From a virus, in the IMG/VR virus record IMGVR_UViG_3300018065_000026, positions 1 through 43,389 of that record: a stretch of DNA of 43,389 bases. The stretch is one strand, 5' to 3'. Within the stretch, counting starts at the first letter, position 1. The number at the start of each line of letters is the position of its first letter. This document shows positions 24,543-31,984 of the stretch, piece after piece. The position numbers and the translations under genes were made by a program. Below the pieces are notes generated by a model. The model saw nothing but the letters and a program-made list of their open reading frames with translations. It ran no database searches and was not told where the DNA came from.

Positions 24543-24577
24543 GGCCCCCCGACAGCAGGAGGAACTGCCGGGGGGCC
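24543..24577 (-). terminator. large hairpin after the capsid gene (T-phi-like position)
   Basis: On the minus strand GGCCCCCCGGCAG and CTGTCGGGGGGCC pair over 13 bp with one G-U wobble and a 9-nt loop (24556-24564). The following TCTCCCCTACACTCC is only mildly T-rich. T7 has its main terminator T-phi in the same place, just after gene 10, so partial termination to lower tail gene expression is likely. Confidence 0.6.
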
Positions 24578-24598
24578 AGGGAGGGGAGGAGTTCCCGA

Positions 24599-25720
24599 TC
24601 AGACGGTGTTGCGGTTCTCCTCGGTGGCGGAGGTGTAGACCGCACCGGCACCCTCGCAGCGAAGCTCGGTGGCTCCGCCGTACCAGAGGGTGTTCATGAA
24701 GTCCGAGACCAGGCGAGCCTGGCGCTCCGACTCCGCACCGAAGCCGTCCGAACCCAGGACGACTTCACCCACTGCATCGCGCGAACCGAAGAGGGCCGCG
24801 AGACCATCGGCGTGATGGTAGTAGGTGTTGGAACCGACACCCGGCGTGACCTGACCAACGGGCATGTTGGGGTCATCGTTCATCTGCTGGGTCGGCATGT
24901 TGGTCGTCTTGACCAGCTCGAAGCCCAGGACGTAGGGGACCTTCCGCATCGCCTTCGAGCCTTGGCCCGAGAAGTCGCGGTCGATCATGTCGGAGAAGTT
25001 GTTGACCGCGTACGTGTACCGGGTGGGGTTCAGGTACAGCACGCGGTCTTCCTCGGGAACCTCGTTGTCATCGAAGGCCGCAGCCATGTAGCTGATGATG
25101 TCGAGATCCACCGCCGGGTCGCCCGACGCCGGATCCATGAAGTTGCTCGCGTTGAGACCGAGGCCGGAATCGTTTCCAGCCACGACCGTACGCGAGGCCT
25201 TGAGGCCCGGAAGGAAGGTGAGGTCGTTGGCGTCAGGAGTCGTGCTGAGAGCCTGAGCGCCGGCCGCCGTGTCGTCGTGTCGCCAAGCCGCGCGGGCCAG
25301 GAGACGGAGACGGTAGCTGTCGAGACCGCGCGTGATGGCCTCGGCGGCCTGACGACGCTCCTCGGCGGTGGCGGGCCAGTGCGTCTGAGCACGGTCCATG
25401 TCGTCGATCAGAACGGGGGCGACCCACGGACGATCGAAGTAGGCGAGACGCTGAGTGCTCTGCGTCGAGCCCAGGTACGTCCCGTCGGTGACGAGGTCCT
25501 CACCACGAGCGTGGTGCTGAGCCTCCCGGCGGGCGGTGAGGATCCACTGCGCCGCCTTCATGTCACCAGCGGTGGTGAACTTGCGGGCGAAGCGTCCCTC
25601 GGTGACCGACTTGCGCTCGTACGCGAGGACGACATCGTCGGTCCAGTCGATCAGGAAGAGTTCCTGGGTGTCGGTTCCACCGACGTCGGTACCAGGAGTG
25701 AAAATGTCTGCGATGGCCAT
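24599..25720 (-). CDS. 10: major capsid protein (T7 gp10-like)
   Basis: 373 residues (T7 gp10A has 345). Typical HK97-fold podovirus capsid features: an N-terminal arm, RKFTTAGDMKAAQWILTARR, DRPWVAPVLIDDMDRAQTHW and a C-terminal HADGLAALFGSRDAVGEVVL. Placed after scaffold and lipoprotein genes and before the large hairpin. No frameshift site for a 10B-like product was seen at the 3' end. An inverted repeat lies just upstream (25726-25770). No Shine-Dalgarno sequence is visible. Confidence 0.93.
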   Translation of the reverse strand: MAIADIFTPGTDVGGTDTQELFLIDWTDDVVLAYERKSVTEGRFARKFTTAGDMKAAQWILTARREAQHHARGEDLVTDGTYLGSTQSTQRLAYFDRPWVAPVLIDDMDRAQTHWPATAEERRQAAEAITRGLDSYRLRLLARAAWRHDDTAAGAQALSTTPDANDLTFLPGLKASRTVVAGNDSGLGLNASNFMDPASGDPAVDLDIISYMAAAFDDNEVPEEDRVLYLNPTRYTYAVNNFSDMIDRDFSGQGSKAMRKVPYVLGFELVKTTNMPTQQMNDDPNMPVGQVTPGVGSNTYYHHADGLAALFGSRDAVGEVVLGSDGFGAESERQARLVSDFMNTLWYGGATELRCEGAGAVYTSATEENRNTV

Positions 25721-25725
25721 TGGAT

Positions 25726-25770
25726 GAGGCGGGGTTGCAGTTACGGGTTGGGTTTGAAGACTCCCGCCTC
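25726..25770. promoter_or_regulatory. inverted repeat in the capsid leader
   Basis: GAGGCGGG (25726-25733) and CCCGCCTC (25763-25770) are perfectly complementary 8-mers separated by 29 nt. They lie within 6-50 nt upstream of the capsid start in a 104-nt gap. The pair could fold in the mRNA leader or mark a promoter region; chance in GC-rich DNA is also possible. Confidence 0.3.
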
Positions 25771-25824
25771 GACCACTTCGTCAGGGGTCAACGGTACAAG
25801 GCCCGCTGACTGTGTCTCCGTGTG

Positions 25825-26163
25825 TCAGGGAGTCTGCGTCGGAGGCGGCGTGATCGTCAGACCGACCGCCTCTTCCTGCTTCTTCTTCTCTTTCAGCTGC
25901 CCCTTCGTGACGCCGCCGGTCATACCGGCCGCGGCGATGATGAGGGCAGCGACGGCGTCGCCGAGCGGGCCGAAGCCCAGGTAGCCGCCGAAGGTCTTGA
26001 CGCCCGAGGCCGCTTGGTCAGCGTTCGTCACGGGCGTGTCGGGGGTGGGGTCGACGGTGCCCACGAGGGGCTCCTCCACCGGTTCGTTCAGCCACTCGCC
26101 CAGAGAGCCGCAGGCGCTCATACCGAAGACAAGGGCGAAGGACGCGAGAGTGAGCTTGATCAT
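25825..26163 (-). CDS. lipoprotein with internal TM segment; unimolecular-spanin candidate
   Basis: 112 residues. The N-terminus is a lipoprotein signal peptide (IKLTLASFALVFG) with lipobox MSAC, so Cys18 would be lipidated, and GS follows, which favours outer-membrane sorting. A Pro/Asp/Thr-rich stretch (EPVEEPLVGTVDPTPDTPV) leads to a hydrophobic helix (about residues 66-87, GPLGDAVAALIIAAAGM) and a Lys-rich tail (KGQLKEKKKQ). Outer-membrane lipid anchor plus C-terminal inner-membrane helix is the u-spanin layout; other phage lipoproteins (e.g. exclusion proteins) are alternatives. Starts with an ATGA overlap after scaffold. Confidence 0.55.
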   Translation of the reverse strand: MIKLTLASFALVFGMSACGSLGEWLNEPVEEPLVGTVDPTPDTPVTNADQAASGVKTFGGYLGFGPLGDAVAALIIAAAGMTGGVTKGQLKEKKKQEEAVGLTITPPPTQTP

Positions 26164-27035
26164 CGGGGCATCTGCTTGGTGGCCGAGCGGGAGACGCGGA
26201 CGCCGTGGGCGCGGCCGGCCATGAACTCTCGGCGACGTTGGTTGACCTCGCGCGTGTAGCGCTGGCCCTCCTCGGACGGGTTGTTGTAGCGCCGGTCCTT
26301 CACCCGCTTGTGGTAGTCGTCCACGTCGGTGATCGGCGGCTGCGTGTTGGTGTCCTGCGGGGCGCGGCCGTTCTGACCGGTGGCGTGGTTCTTGTACGCC
26401 TTACCCGTGGCCTGGAAGTAGGCCGCCGCGAGGTCGCGTGCGGTCTGCCGCGCCACGCCCTCGTCGACGTTGTCGAGTCCGGCGTTGTAGTGGTCGAGGG
26501 CGGCGTCGTTCAGGTTCTTCGCCGCCCACTGCTGGATCTTCTCCCAGTTCTTCCCGCCGCCGGCTTCCGCCGCGATGGCGCGGTTGCGCTGATCCACGGA
26601 CGTCGCCGCGGCCTGGCGGCTCATCTCGATGACGTCGTCGCTCATCCCGGCCTCGCGCATGCGTGTGACCATCTCGTCCGAGAGCTTGCGCTCCGCGTTC
26701 GCCGCGATGTCGGCGACGATGTCCTGGGCAGTGGGCGCGGTCGACGTCTTCGTCGCGGCGTCCTTGTCCAGGCGGACGCTTACCGGAACAGATTCGTCAG
26801 CCGAATCCGCAGCGCCTTCGCCTTCCGGCTGGCCTCCTTGAGCACCCGCATCGCTTTGCGGGCGAGGATCGCCGCCGCCTCCGTCAGCGCTTCGAGAGTC
26901 ACGACGATCGTCAGCAGCGTCTCCAGCGCCAGGGTCTTGATCTTGTTCACGGGGGGTCTCCTGCGCTTGGCGTCGCTGGCTGGGCGGTACTTGGTCTTCG
27001 CGGTTACCGCGTTGGGTGGGGTCGATGCTGGCCAC
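26160..27035 (-). CDS. 9: scaffolding/capsid assembly protein (T7 gp9-like)
   Basis: 291 residues (T7 gp9 has 307) between portal and capsid genes. The GTG start at 27035 has AGGAGG 5 nt upstream, placed over the portal stop. Residues 1-90 are disordered (Asp, Gly, Gln, Arg-rich). Residues 95-291 are helical and charged with a basic C-terminus (YTREVNQRRREFM), as expected for capsid-binding scaffold. Third codon positions in codons ~30-85 become A/T-rich, coinciding with an out-of-frame gene (26780-26950). Confidence 0.75.
   Translation of the reverse strand: MASIDPTQRGNREDQVPPSQRRQAQETPREQDQDPGAGDAADDRRDSRSADGGGGDPRPQSDAGAQGGQPEGEGAADSADESVPVSVRLDKDAATKTSTAPTAQDIVADIAANAERKLSDEMVTRMREAGMSDDVIEMSRQAAATSVDQRNRAIAAEAGGGKNWEKIQQWAAKNLNDAALDHYNAGLDNVDEGVARQTARDLAAAYFQATGKAYKNHATGQNGRAPQDTNTQPPITDVDDYHKRVKDRRYNNPSEEGQRYTREVNQRRREFMAGRAHGVRVSRSATKQMPR
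26780..26950 (-). CDS. embedded out-of-frame small protein (holin-like?)
   Basis: A 56-codon gene lies wholly inside the scaffold gene in another frame, from GTG 26950 to TAA 26780. AGGAG lies 7 nt before the GTG. About nine tenths of its third positions are G or C, like the rest of the phage, whereas the scaffold frame loses that bias exactly here. The product has a hydrophobic/amphipathic first half (LALETLLTIVVTLEALTEAA) and a basic second half (RKAMRVLKEASRKAKALRIR). A small membrane-active protein such as a holin is possible. Homology is unknown. Confidence 0.6.
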   Translation of the reverse strand: MNKIKTLALETLLTIVVTLEALTEAAAILARKAMRVLKEASRKAKALRIRLTNLFR

Positions 27036-27044
27036 TGTTCCTCC

Positions 27045-28655
27045 TTACTGCTGGATGGCGGCTTGGGTCAGGGGGCCGGCGGCTTGCAGGGCCATGGCAC
27101 GCTGGTGCTCTTGGGCCTGGTCTTGCGCCAGCTCCTCTTCGGTCTTGACGAAACTCGGGTCCGGGATGCCGGCTCCGATGTACACCTCTCGGACCAGACG
27201 CGGGATGTGCGTGGTCGAGATGAAGGCGTCCGCGCCGATCGTGGCGTTGAGCGTCTGAGCCGCCATGGTGAGGCGCTGCAGGTACTGAGCCTGTCCGAGC
27301 GTCTCGACGCCGGTCGTGAACTCGATGCCGACCTCCTCGCCTTCGGGGAGGTGCTGCTCAAGCTCTTCGACGATGGACGCCACGCGGTCGTTCTCCTTGA
27401 GATTCCGCCAGATCCATAGCGCGAGCGGTCGCTGGAACGCGAGCTGCAGACGAGCCGGCAGACCGCCGGTGCCCTTGTCGAGCTCAAACGCCGAGCGTGC
27501 GATCTCCTCAGCGGTGACTCGCTCGCCTTCGCGGCGGACACCGAGGAACATCAGGAAGCGGCGCGACAGGCGCTCTTCGAGCTTGGAGTGGACCTGGAAC
27601 GCCCACGACAGGTCGGGGAGGTTCTGGCGCTGGTTGACCACGCCGATGTCCTCTTCGCGGCCGGGGATGTACGCGCCGTTCTCGGCCTCTTCGAGGTCGG
27701 CGATCTGCGTAGCTCCACCAGGACGGACGAGGATCTTGTTCTCCGAGGAGAAGACCGCCGCCTCGACGAGGGCCTGCGTGAGGCCGTTGAACGAAGCGAG
27801 GTCGGGCAGCAACGGATCGACCCAAGCGCGGCCGTAGTTCTCCTTGTTGTGCCACCCGGTGGTCACGACGTGAAGGGGCGCGTCTTCGTCGCTGTCGAAG
27901 TACTGCTCGGTGTTGGGGCGGACGTAGCCTCCCTTGTACGAGACGTCCTTGCCGATGGCGTTCTCGAAGTGGACTTCCTGCCACATCTTGAGCCGACCGT
28001 CGGGCTGACGGACGAGGCCGGTGAACACGATCGGCTGCTCCATGCTGAACGTGGACGGGCTGGTACTCGTGAGACGAGCCATCATGTCGCCGTGCTCCGG
28101 GAGGTCCTCGAACGCGACCCCCTCGCGGACGACGAGGGCGTTGATCTCCTTACGCGGCCCGACCATGAGCGCCACGTCTTCCAGCGTGTGGAAGCAAGGC
28201 ATGCCCATCTCGTCGGCGTAGCGGTAGTCGATCACACACGTCCCGCCGACCAGCAGGAACGGCACCAGCTCGGTGAAGATCTGGCGGACGTGCAGCTCCT
28301 GGATGCGCTCCAGGATGGCGAGGTCGATCTCGGCGAGCTTCTCCCGAACCTTGACCTGGTTGTCGGGGCTCAGCGCGTTGCGATCGATGGGAAGGTGAGC
28401 GCGGAAGAACGGGACGTCATGCGGGATCTGCTGGAGCGTGATGTGCGACTGCAGGTTCGCCAGCCCTTCCGCGCCCAGGGACTGGAACGTGTACCGGACC
28501 TCTTGGACGGGCCGGCCCGGATACGTTCGCGAGTTCGTACCCTCGGGGTAGAGCGACGGATCGGTGAAGCGCGAGTTCTCGATGGCGCGCTTGAGGAAGC
28601 TCGCGCGTTCGAGTTCGGCCTTCTGCCAGATGGCGTCGAGAGAGGGTTGTTCCAT
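27045..28655 (-). CDS. 8: head-tail connector / portal protein (T7 gp8-like)
   Basis: 536 residues, the same length as T7 gp8. The N-terminus (ELERASFLKRAIENSRFTDP... SLGAEGLANLQSHI) and LVGGTCVIDY match podovirus portal proteins. Twelve copies would form the ring at the head vertex that binds terminase and then gp11. The Gln/Ala-rich C-terminus is the barrel helix. It follows the 81-aa gene with a TGATG overlap; TAAGGAGG combines its stop with the scaffold ribosome binding site. Confidence 0.93.
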   Translation of the reverse strand: MEQPSLDAIWQKAELERASFLKRAIENSRFTDPSLYPEGTNSRTYPGRPVQEVRYTFQSLGAEGLANLQSHITLQQIPHDVPFFRAHLPIDRNALSPDNQVKVREKLAEIDLAILERIQELHVRQIFTELVPFLLVGGTCVIDYRYADEMGMPCFHTLEDVALMVGPRKEINALVVREGVAFEDLPEHGDMMARLTSTSPSTFSMEQPIVFTGLVRQPDGRLKMWQEVHFENAIGKDVSYKGGYVRPNTEQYFDSDEDAPLHVVTTGWHNKENYGRAWVDPLLPDLASFNGLTQALVEAAVFSSENKILVRPGGATQIADLEEAENGAYIPGREEDIGVVNQRQNLPDLSWAFQVHSKLEERLSRRFLMFLGVRREGERVTAEEIARSAFELDKGTGGLPARLQLAFQRPLALWIWRNLKENDRVASIVEELEQHLPEGEEVGIEFTTGVETLGQAQYLQRLTMAAQTLNATIGADAFISTTHIPRLVREVYIGAGIPDPSFVKTEEELAQDQAQEHQRAMALQAAGPLTQAAIQQ

Positions 28656-28900
28656 CAGCGGGTGATCAGATTCCGGTTCGGCGTGGTCGTCCGGAAGTAG
28701 TTGACGCCCATCCGGTTGAGCTTGTTCTCCCGGTCGTCACGGCGCAGCGTCTCGATCTCCGTGTCAGCAGCCGCCGCGTCCGGTAGCGGGGTCGGAGGCA
28801 CGTCCGGCTTGGGGAGGTCAGGATCGTTGGCCTTCTCGATCGAGTACGCCGTGCTGGCAGTACCGATCGTCAAGAGGGCCACTTCGGCGCCTGTACACAT
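28655..28900 (-). CDS. small virion-type protein before portal (81 aa)
   Basis: Starts MCTGAEVALLTIGTASTAYSIEK, a short hydrophobic N-terminus with Cys at position 2, then Pro-rich (LPKPDVPPTPLPDAAA) and a charged C-terminal half ending NRNLITR. Short MC-initiated proteins occur at this place in T7-like genomes (gp7.3 or gp6.7 region), where they are minor virion components; this link is by position only. First gene after the replication-block terminator. Confidence 0.6.
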   Translation of the reverse strand: MCTGAEVALLTIGTASTAYSIEKANDPDLPKPDVPPTPLPDAAAADTEIETLRRDDRENKLNRMGVNYFRTTTPNRNLITR

Positions 28901-28917
28901 GGAGGTTCAGCGGGGGC

Positions 28918-28946
28918 AAAAGAAAAGGGAGCCGCGTGGGCTCCCT
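28918..28946 (-). terminator. rho-independent terminator after the replication block
   Basis: On the minus strand GGGAGCC-CACGC-GGCTCCC (28927-28945) forms a 7-bp perfect stem, extendable by A-T, followed by TTTTCTTTT. It lies 7 nt after the stop of the last replication-block gene (28953) and before the first morphogenesis gene. Confidence 0.85.
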
Positions 28947-28952
28947 CGTGGA

Positions 28953-29141
28953 TCAGTCCGGCGTCTTCTGACGCTCGCGCTCCTGTTCGAGCATCTCGAT
29001 GACTTCCTGTCGGACGCGGTCTGCGACGAGGACGTCCCTGTTCACCTTGGTCACGTCGAAGGCAGACGGTTGGAGTCGATGGCGCAGCGCGACCATGAAC
29101 TCCTCACTGATGAAAGGGAACTTGGGAATGGGCTTAGGCAT
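28953..29141 (-). CDS. small hypothetical protein (62 aa)
   Basis: Begins MPKPIPKFPFISEEFMVALR and ends in a charged helix (VRQEVIEMLEQERERQK). It overlaps the exonuclease gene by 8 nt and is the last gene before the terminator. No family recognised. Confidence 0.55.
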   Translation of the reverse strand: MPKPIPKFPFISEEFMVALRHRLQPSAFDVTKVNRDVLVADRVRQEVIEMLEQERERQKTPD

Positions 29142-29907
29142 CCTGGGTATCCGTTTGCGAGAGAACTTCGGGGGGAGTCCAGTACCGCACGCGCTTGTTC
29201 TTGCGGTCCCAGTCCTCGTCCCGGACGATCCGCGCGAGGCGGGCGTTGAGCAGGGCATCGTCCGCGGTGAGGCCCTTCGACTCGAAGGTCTTCACGACGG
29301 CCGCCCACATAGCGGGGAGGTCGCCCATCAGGGGCACCAGGATCCGCTCAGCGCGGACCTTGCCAATCCCAGGGCACCCGGAGTAGCCATCCGTCTTGTC
29401 GCCCATCAGGGCCTGGAGCAGGTGGTTCAGGTCGGCCTCCTCGGGGGTGACCTCCTGGACGTCCAGGGTCTTCGGGTTGATCACCGTGCCGGCGAGGGTC
29501 AGGAAGTCCTTGTCCTGGCCGGCGATGACCGTCGGCTTCGGCCGGGTCTGCATGATCCCAAGGATGTCGTCAGCCTCCAGCCGCGGGAAGGTCAGGACGC
29601 GGTGCCGCTCGCGGAGACGCTCCACGACCAGGCCGTAGGCCGGCGGCTTGCGGCGGTGGTCCCGGTCCTCCTTGTACGAGGGATCGAGGTCCTTACGCCA
29701 GACGTCCTTCGACGCGCAGGAGAAGGCCAGGACGTGGTCGTCGGCTCCGACCTTGGTGACCATGGTCTGGATCCGGCGCTCGACGTCAGCGACGACCTCG
29801 TCGGCGTCCACGTCGACCGAGACCATCCCGTTCGGCCACTCCTGCTCGTAGGTCGAGACCGTGCATTGACGGTAGACCAACTCGTCGCCGTCGACCAGCA
29901 GCTTCAT
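29134..29907 (-). CDS. 6: 5'-3' exonuclease (T7 gp6-like, FEN family)
   Basis: 257 residues. Flap/5' nuclease motifs are present: LLVDGDELVYR at the N-terminus, LEADDILG (111-117), IAGQDKDFLTL (128-138) and the H3TH block GDKTDGYSGCPGIGKVRAER (169-188). The acidic residues bind the two metals. In T7 this enzyme removes RNA primers, degrades host DNA and supports recombination. It sits after DNA polymerase and one small gene, as in T7-like order. Confidence 0.9.
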   Translation of the reverse strand: MKLLVDGDELVYRQCTVSTYEQEWPNGMVSVDVDADEVVADVERRIQTMVTKVGADDHVLAFSCASKDVWRKDLDPSYKEDRDHRRKPPAYGLVVERLRERHRVLTFPRLEADDILGIMQTRPKPTVIAGQDKDFLTLAGTVINPKTLDVQEVTPEEADLNHLLQALMGDKTDGYSGCPGIGKVRAERILVPLMGDLPAMWAAVVKTFESKGLTADDALLNARLARIVRDEDWDRKNKRVRYWTPPEVLSQTDTQDA

Positions 29908-30143
29908 CAGTGGCTCTCCTCGATGTGGCGACGAACGACCGGAAGGACGTCGTCCTTGAGGCGTACCAAGAACGCCTCGGCGTCGTCGACGACACCCATG
30001 AGCTGCTCCTTCGAAGAGTTCGGGAGCGAAGCGATCGCCATCTTGGCGCCGAGCGCCGCCCCTTCACCAACCACCTGGGATGCCGTCTCGGAGCCCACCA
30101 GCTCCGTCAGCAGTTCCATGAGTTCGCTCAAGTCCTCGTTCAT
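29907..30143 (-). CDS. small helical hypothetical protein (78 aa)
   Basis: Begins MNEDLSELMELLTELVGSET; mostly amphipathic helix (GAALGAKMAIASLPNSSKEQ, DDAEAFLVRLKDDVLPVV). Start and stop overlap both neighbours as TGATG, so it is translated with DNA polymerase and exonuclease. A replication accessory role is only an inference from context. Confidence 0.6.
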   Translation of the reverse strand: MNEDLSELMELLTELVGSETASQVVGEGAALGAKMAIASLPNSSKEQLMGVVDDAEAFLVRLKDDVLPVVRRHIEESH

Positions 30144-31984
30144 CAGTGTGTCTCCTTCCAGGTCTGGCCGACAGCGTAGTCCGCACCAAGCGGGAGCGCG
30201 AAGCCGAAGTGCTCCGCCGCCTCCGTGATGCACGCAGCCAGCGTCTGTCCCACTTCCTCCGCCAGCTCGGGCGTCGTGAGGAACTGGAACTCGTCGTGTA
30301 CGTGGAGGACGAGTTCGGCCTTACCAGCGAGCCGGTGGCACGCTTCGACCGTCGCCCACTTCATGATCACCGCGCCGTCGCTCTGGTTCTTGGCGTTGAT
30401 GATCGAGTGCTTGGCACGAACAGGGATCTCTCGTCCGTCGAGGCCCGTGACTGTCCGCTTCTCCCGCATCTGCTCGATGAGGAAGTTCTGGAAGTCCTCG
30501 AAGCCCTCCATGTTCTTGAGGAACTTGTCCTTCAACTCCTTGCCCAGCACGCACAACGGACCGTAGTCCGCCGGCGGCTTGCGCTTGAACCGCCGCTTGT
30601 ACGAGCGGATCATGCTGTTCTGGAGCTGCTTGTTCCTGTTGACGTACCGCTCGAAGTGCTTCTCGTCGTCGAAGCCGCGGATACTGCCGAGCTTGTGGTA
30701 GCCGCCGCCGTACATGTTGGCGTAGCCCCAGGTCTTCGCCTTGTCGCGCGACGGCAGACCGACAGCCTTCTGGACCTCTACGTGGACGTCCCCGTTGAGG
30801 ACGAACTCGATGTACCGCCCACCGTCGAACGGGTAGAGGCTATTCGCCAGCGTGATCTGCTCCAGCTTTCCGGCGTCGCAGCCTACGAGGACCAGTCCTT
30901 CGGGGGCGACGAAAAGCGACCGGCACTCGGCACCCACCCCTCTAGCAGGAATGTTCGCAGTGTTCGGTCGGGAGTGGGTGCATCGTCCGGTGACGGCTCC
31001 GTTGTGGTTGATGAAGCCGTGGATCCTGCCGGTCGTCGGGTTGTAGTGGTGCGTCCACGCTTCGCTCCCTGTGCGGAGGTAGCCGATCACCTTCTTGAGG
31101 AGGAGGTACTCGGCGAGGGGCTGGGCCTCTTCGTACGGAAGCTCCTCGATGACCTTGTTGTCCAGCGCCACCTGACCGGACTTGGTGTACTTCGTCGGCG
31201 TCCAGCCGTACTTGAGCTGGAGGTGCTTGACGACGTGTTGCCGGCTGTTGGGGTTGAACGGGATGTACTTGGTCCGGGGCAGCTTCTTCTTCGGAGTCAC
31301 GTAGTGCTCGACGAAGTAGGGCCGGTGCCGGACGATCTCGTTGTTCAGCAGAGCGAGGCGCTTCTCGACGCGGTCGGCGACGACCTCGCTGCGCTCCGGA
31401 TCGAACGGCACGCCGACGTCCATCATCCCCTGGATGCAGCGGGCGAACGCCATTTCCAGGGCGCCGCACTCCTCCTTGAACACCCACGGGTACTCCTTGC
31501 GGAGGTGTCGCATCATGGCCAGCGTGACCTCGACGTCGCGCCGGCAGTAGGGGAGCATGTCCGGGTGCCATTCGTCGAAGCCATGCGTGTAGCCGAACGT
31601 CCCCTTCTCGATCCCGAGGCGACGTCCCCATGCGCGGATCGTGTGGATCTCGCTCTTCTTGGTCCCGTCCTCCTGCTCGATCCAGAAGCCGTCAGCGTCC
31701 GGCATAGCGAGGCGGGCGTAGACGAGCGAGTCGACGCGCTGCTCCGCCGGGACCAGGTCAGCGAACTCCGGCCACAGCTTGTCGAGCAACTTGAAGTCGT
31801 AGCTGAATCCGGAGTGGGCGCAGAACTTCTCGGACGCGTTCCGCTCGACCAGATCTCGGAACCCGGTCAGGTCCTCGGGACCGAACTCGTACCACTCCTT
31901 GGTCTTCGTGTCGAAGCAGACCACACACCAGATGCGCGTGGCCTCCTCCAAGTACCCGTTCGCTTCGACGTCGAAGATGATCAT
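30143..31984 (-). CDS. 5: DNA polymerase, family A (T7 gp5-like)
   Basis: 613 residues (T7 gp5: 704). The 3'-5' exonuclease is intact: Exo I DVEANG (D5, E7), Exo II HSGFSYDF (D63), Exo III YCRRD (D150). Polymerase motifs: A VGCDAGKLEQ (D370, E375), B RDKAKTWGY (R413, K417, Y421), C HVHDE (D564, E565). Just before FNPNSRQH, where T7 carries the ~76-residue thioredoxin-binding loop, only about 25 residues separate the flanking segments, so that loop seems absent. The ATG overlaps the C1q-like gene stop as ATGA. Confidence 0.96.
   Translation of the reverse strand: MIIFDVEANGYLEEATRIWCVVCFDTKTKEWYEFGPEDLTGFRDLVERNASEKFCAHSGFSYDFKLLDKLWPEFADLVPAEQRVDSLVYARLAMPDADGFWIEQEDGTKKSEIHTIRAWGRRLGIEKGTFGYTHGFDEWHPDMLPYCRRDVEVTLAMMRHLRKEYPWVFKEECGALEMAFARCIQGMMDVGVPFDPERSEVVADRVEKRLALLNNEIVRHRPYFVEHYVTPKKKLPRTKYIPFNPNSRQHVVKHLQLKYGWTPTKYTKSGQVALDNKVIEELPYEEAQPLAEYLLLKKVIGYLRTGSEAWTHHYNPTTGRIHGFINHNGAVTGRCTHSRPNTANIPARGVGAECRSLFVAPEGLVLVGCDAGKLEQITLANSLYPFDGGRYIEFVLNGDVHVEVQKAVGLPSRDKAKTWGYANMYGGGYHKLGSIRGFDDEKHFERYVNRNKQLQNSMIRSYKRRFKRKPPADYGPLCVLGKELKDKFLKNMEGFEDFQNFLIEQMREKRTVTGLDGREIPVRAKHSIINAKNQSDGAVIMKWATVEACHRLAGKAELVLHVHDEFQFLTTPELAEEVGQTLAACITEAAEHFGFALPLGADYAVGQTWKETH

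Noticed and set aside
24599-25720. Programmed frameshift for a second capsid form as in T7 10B
   Set aside because: No slippery heptamer near the 3' end of the capsid gene and no extension frame before the hairpin.
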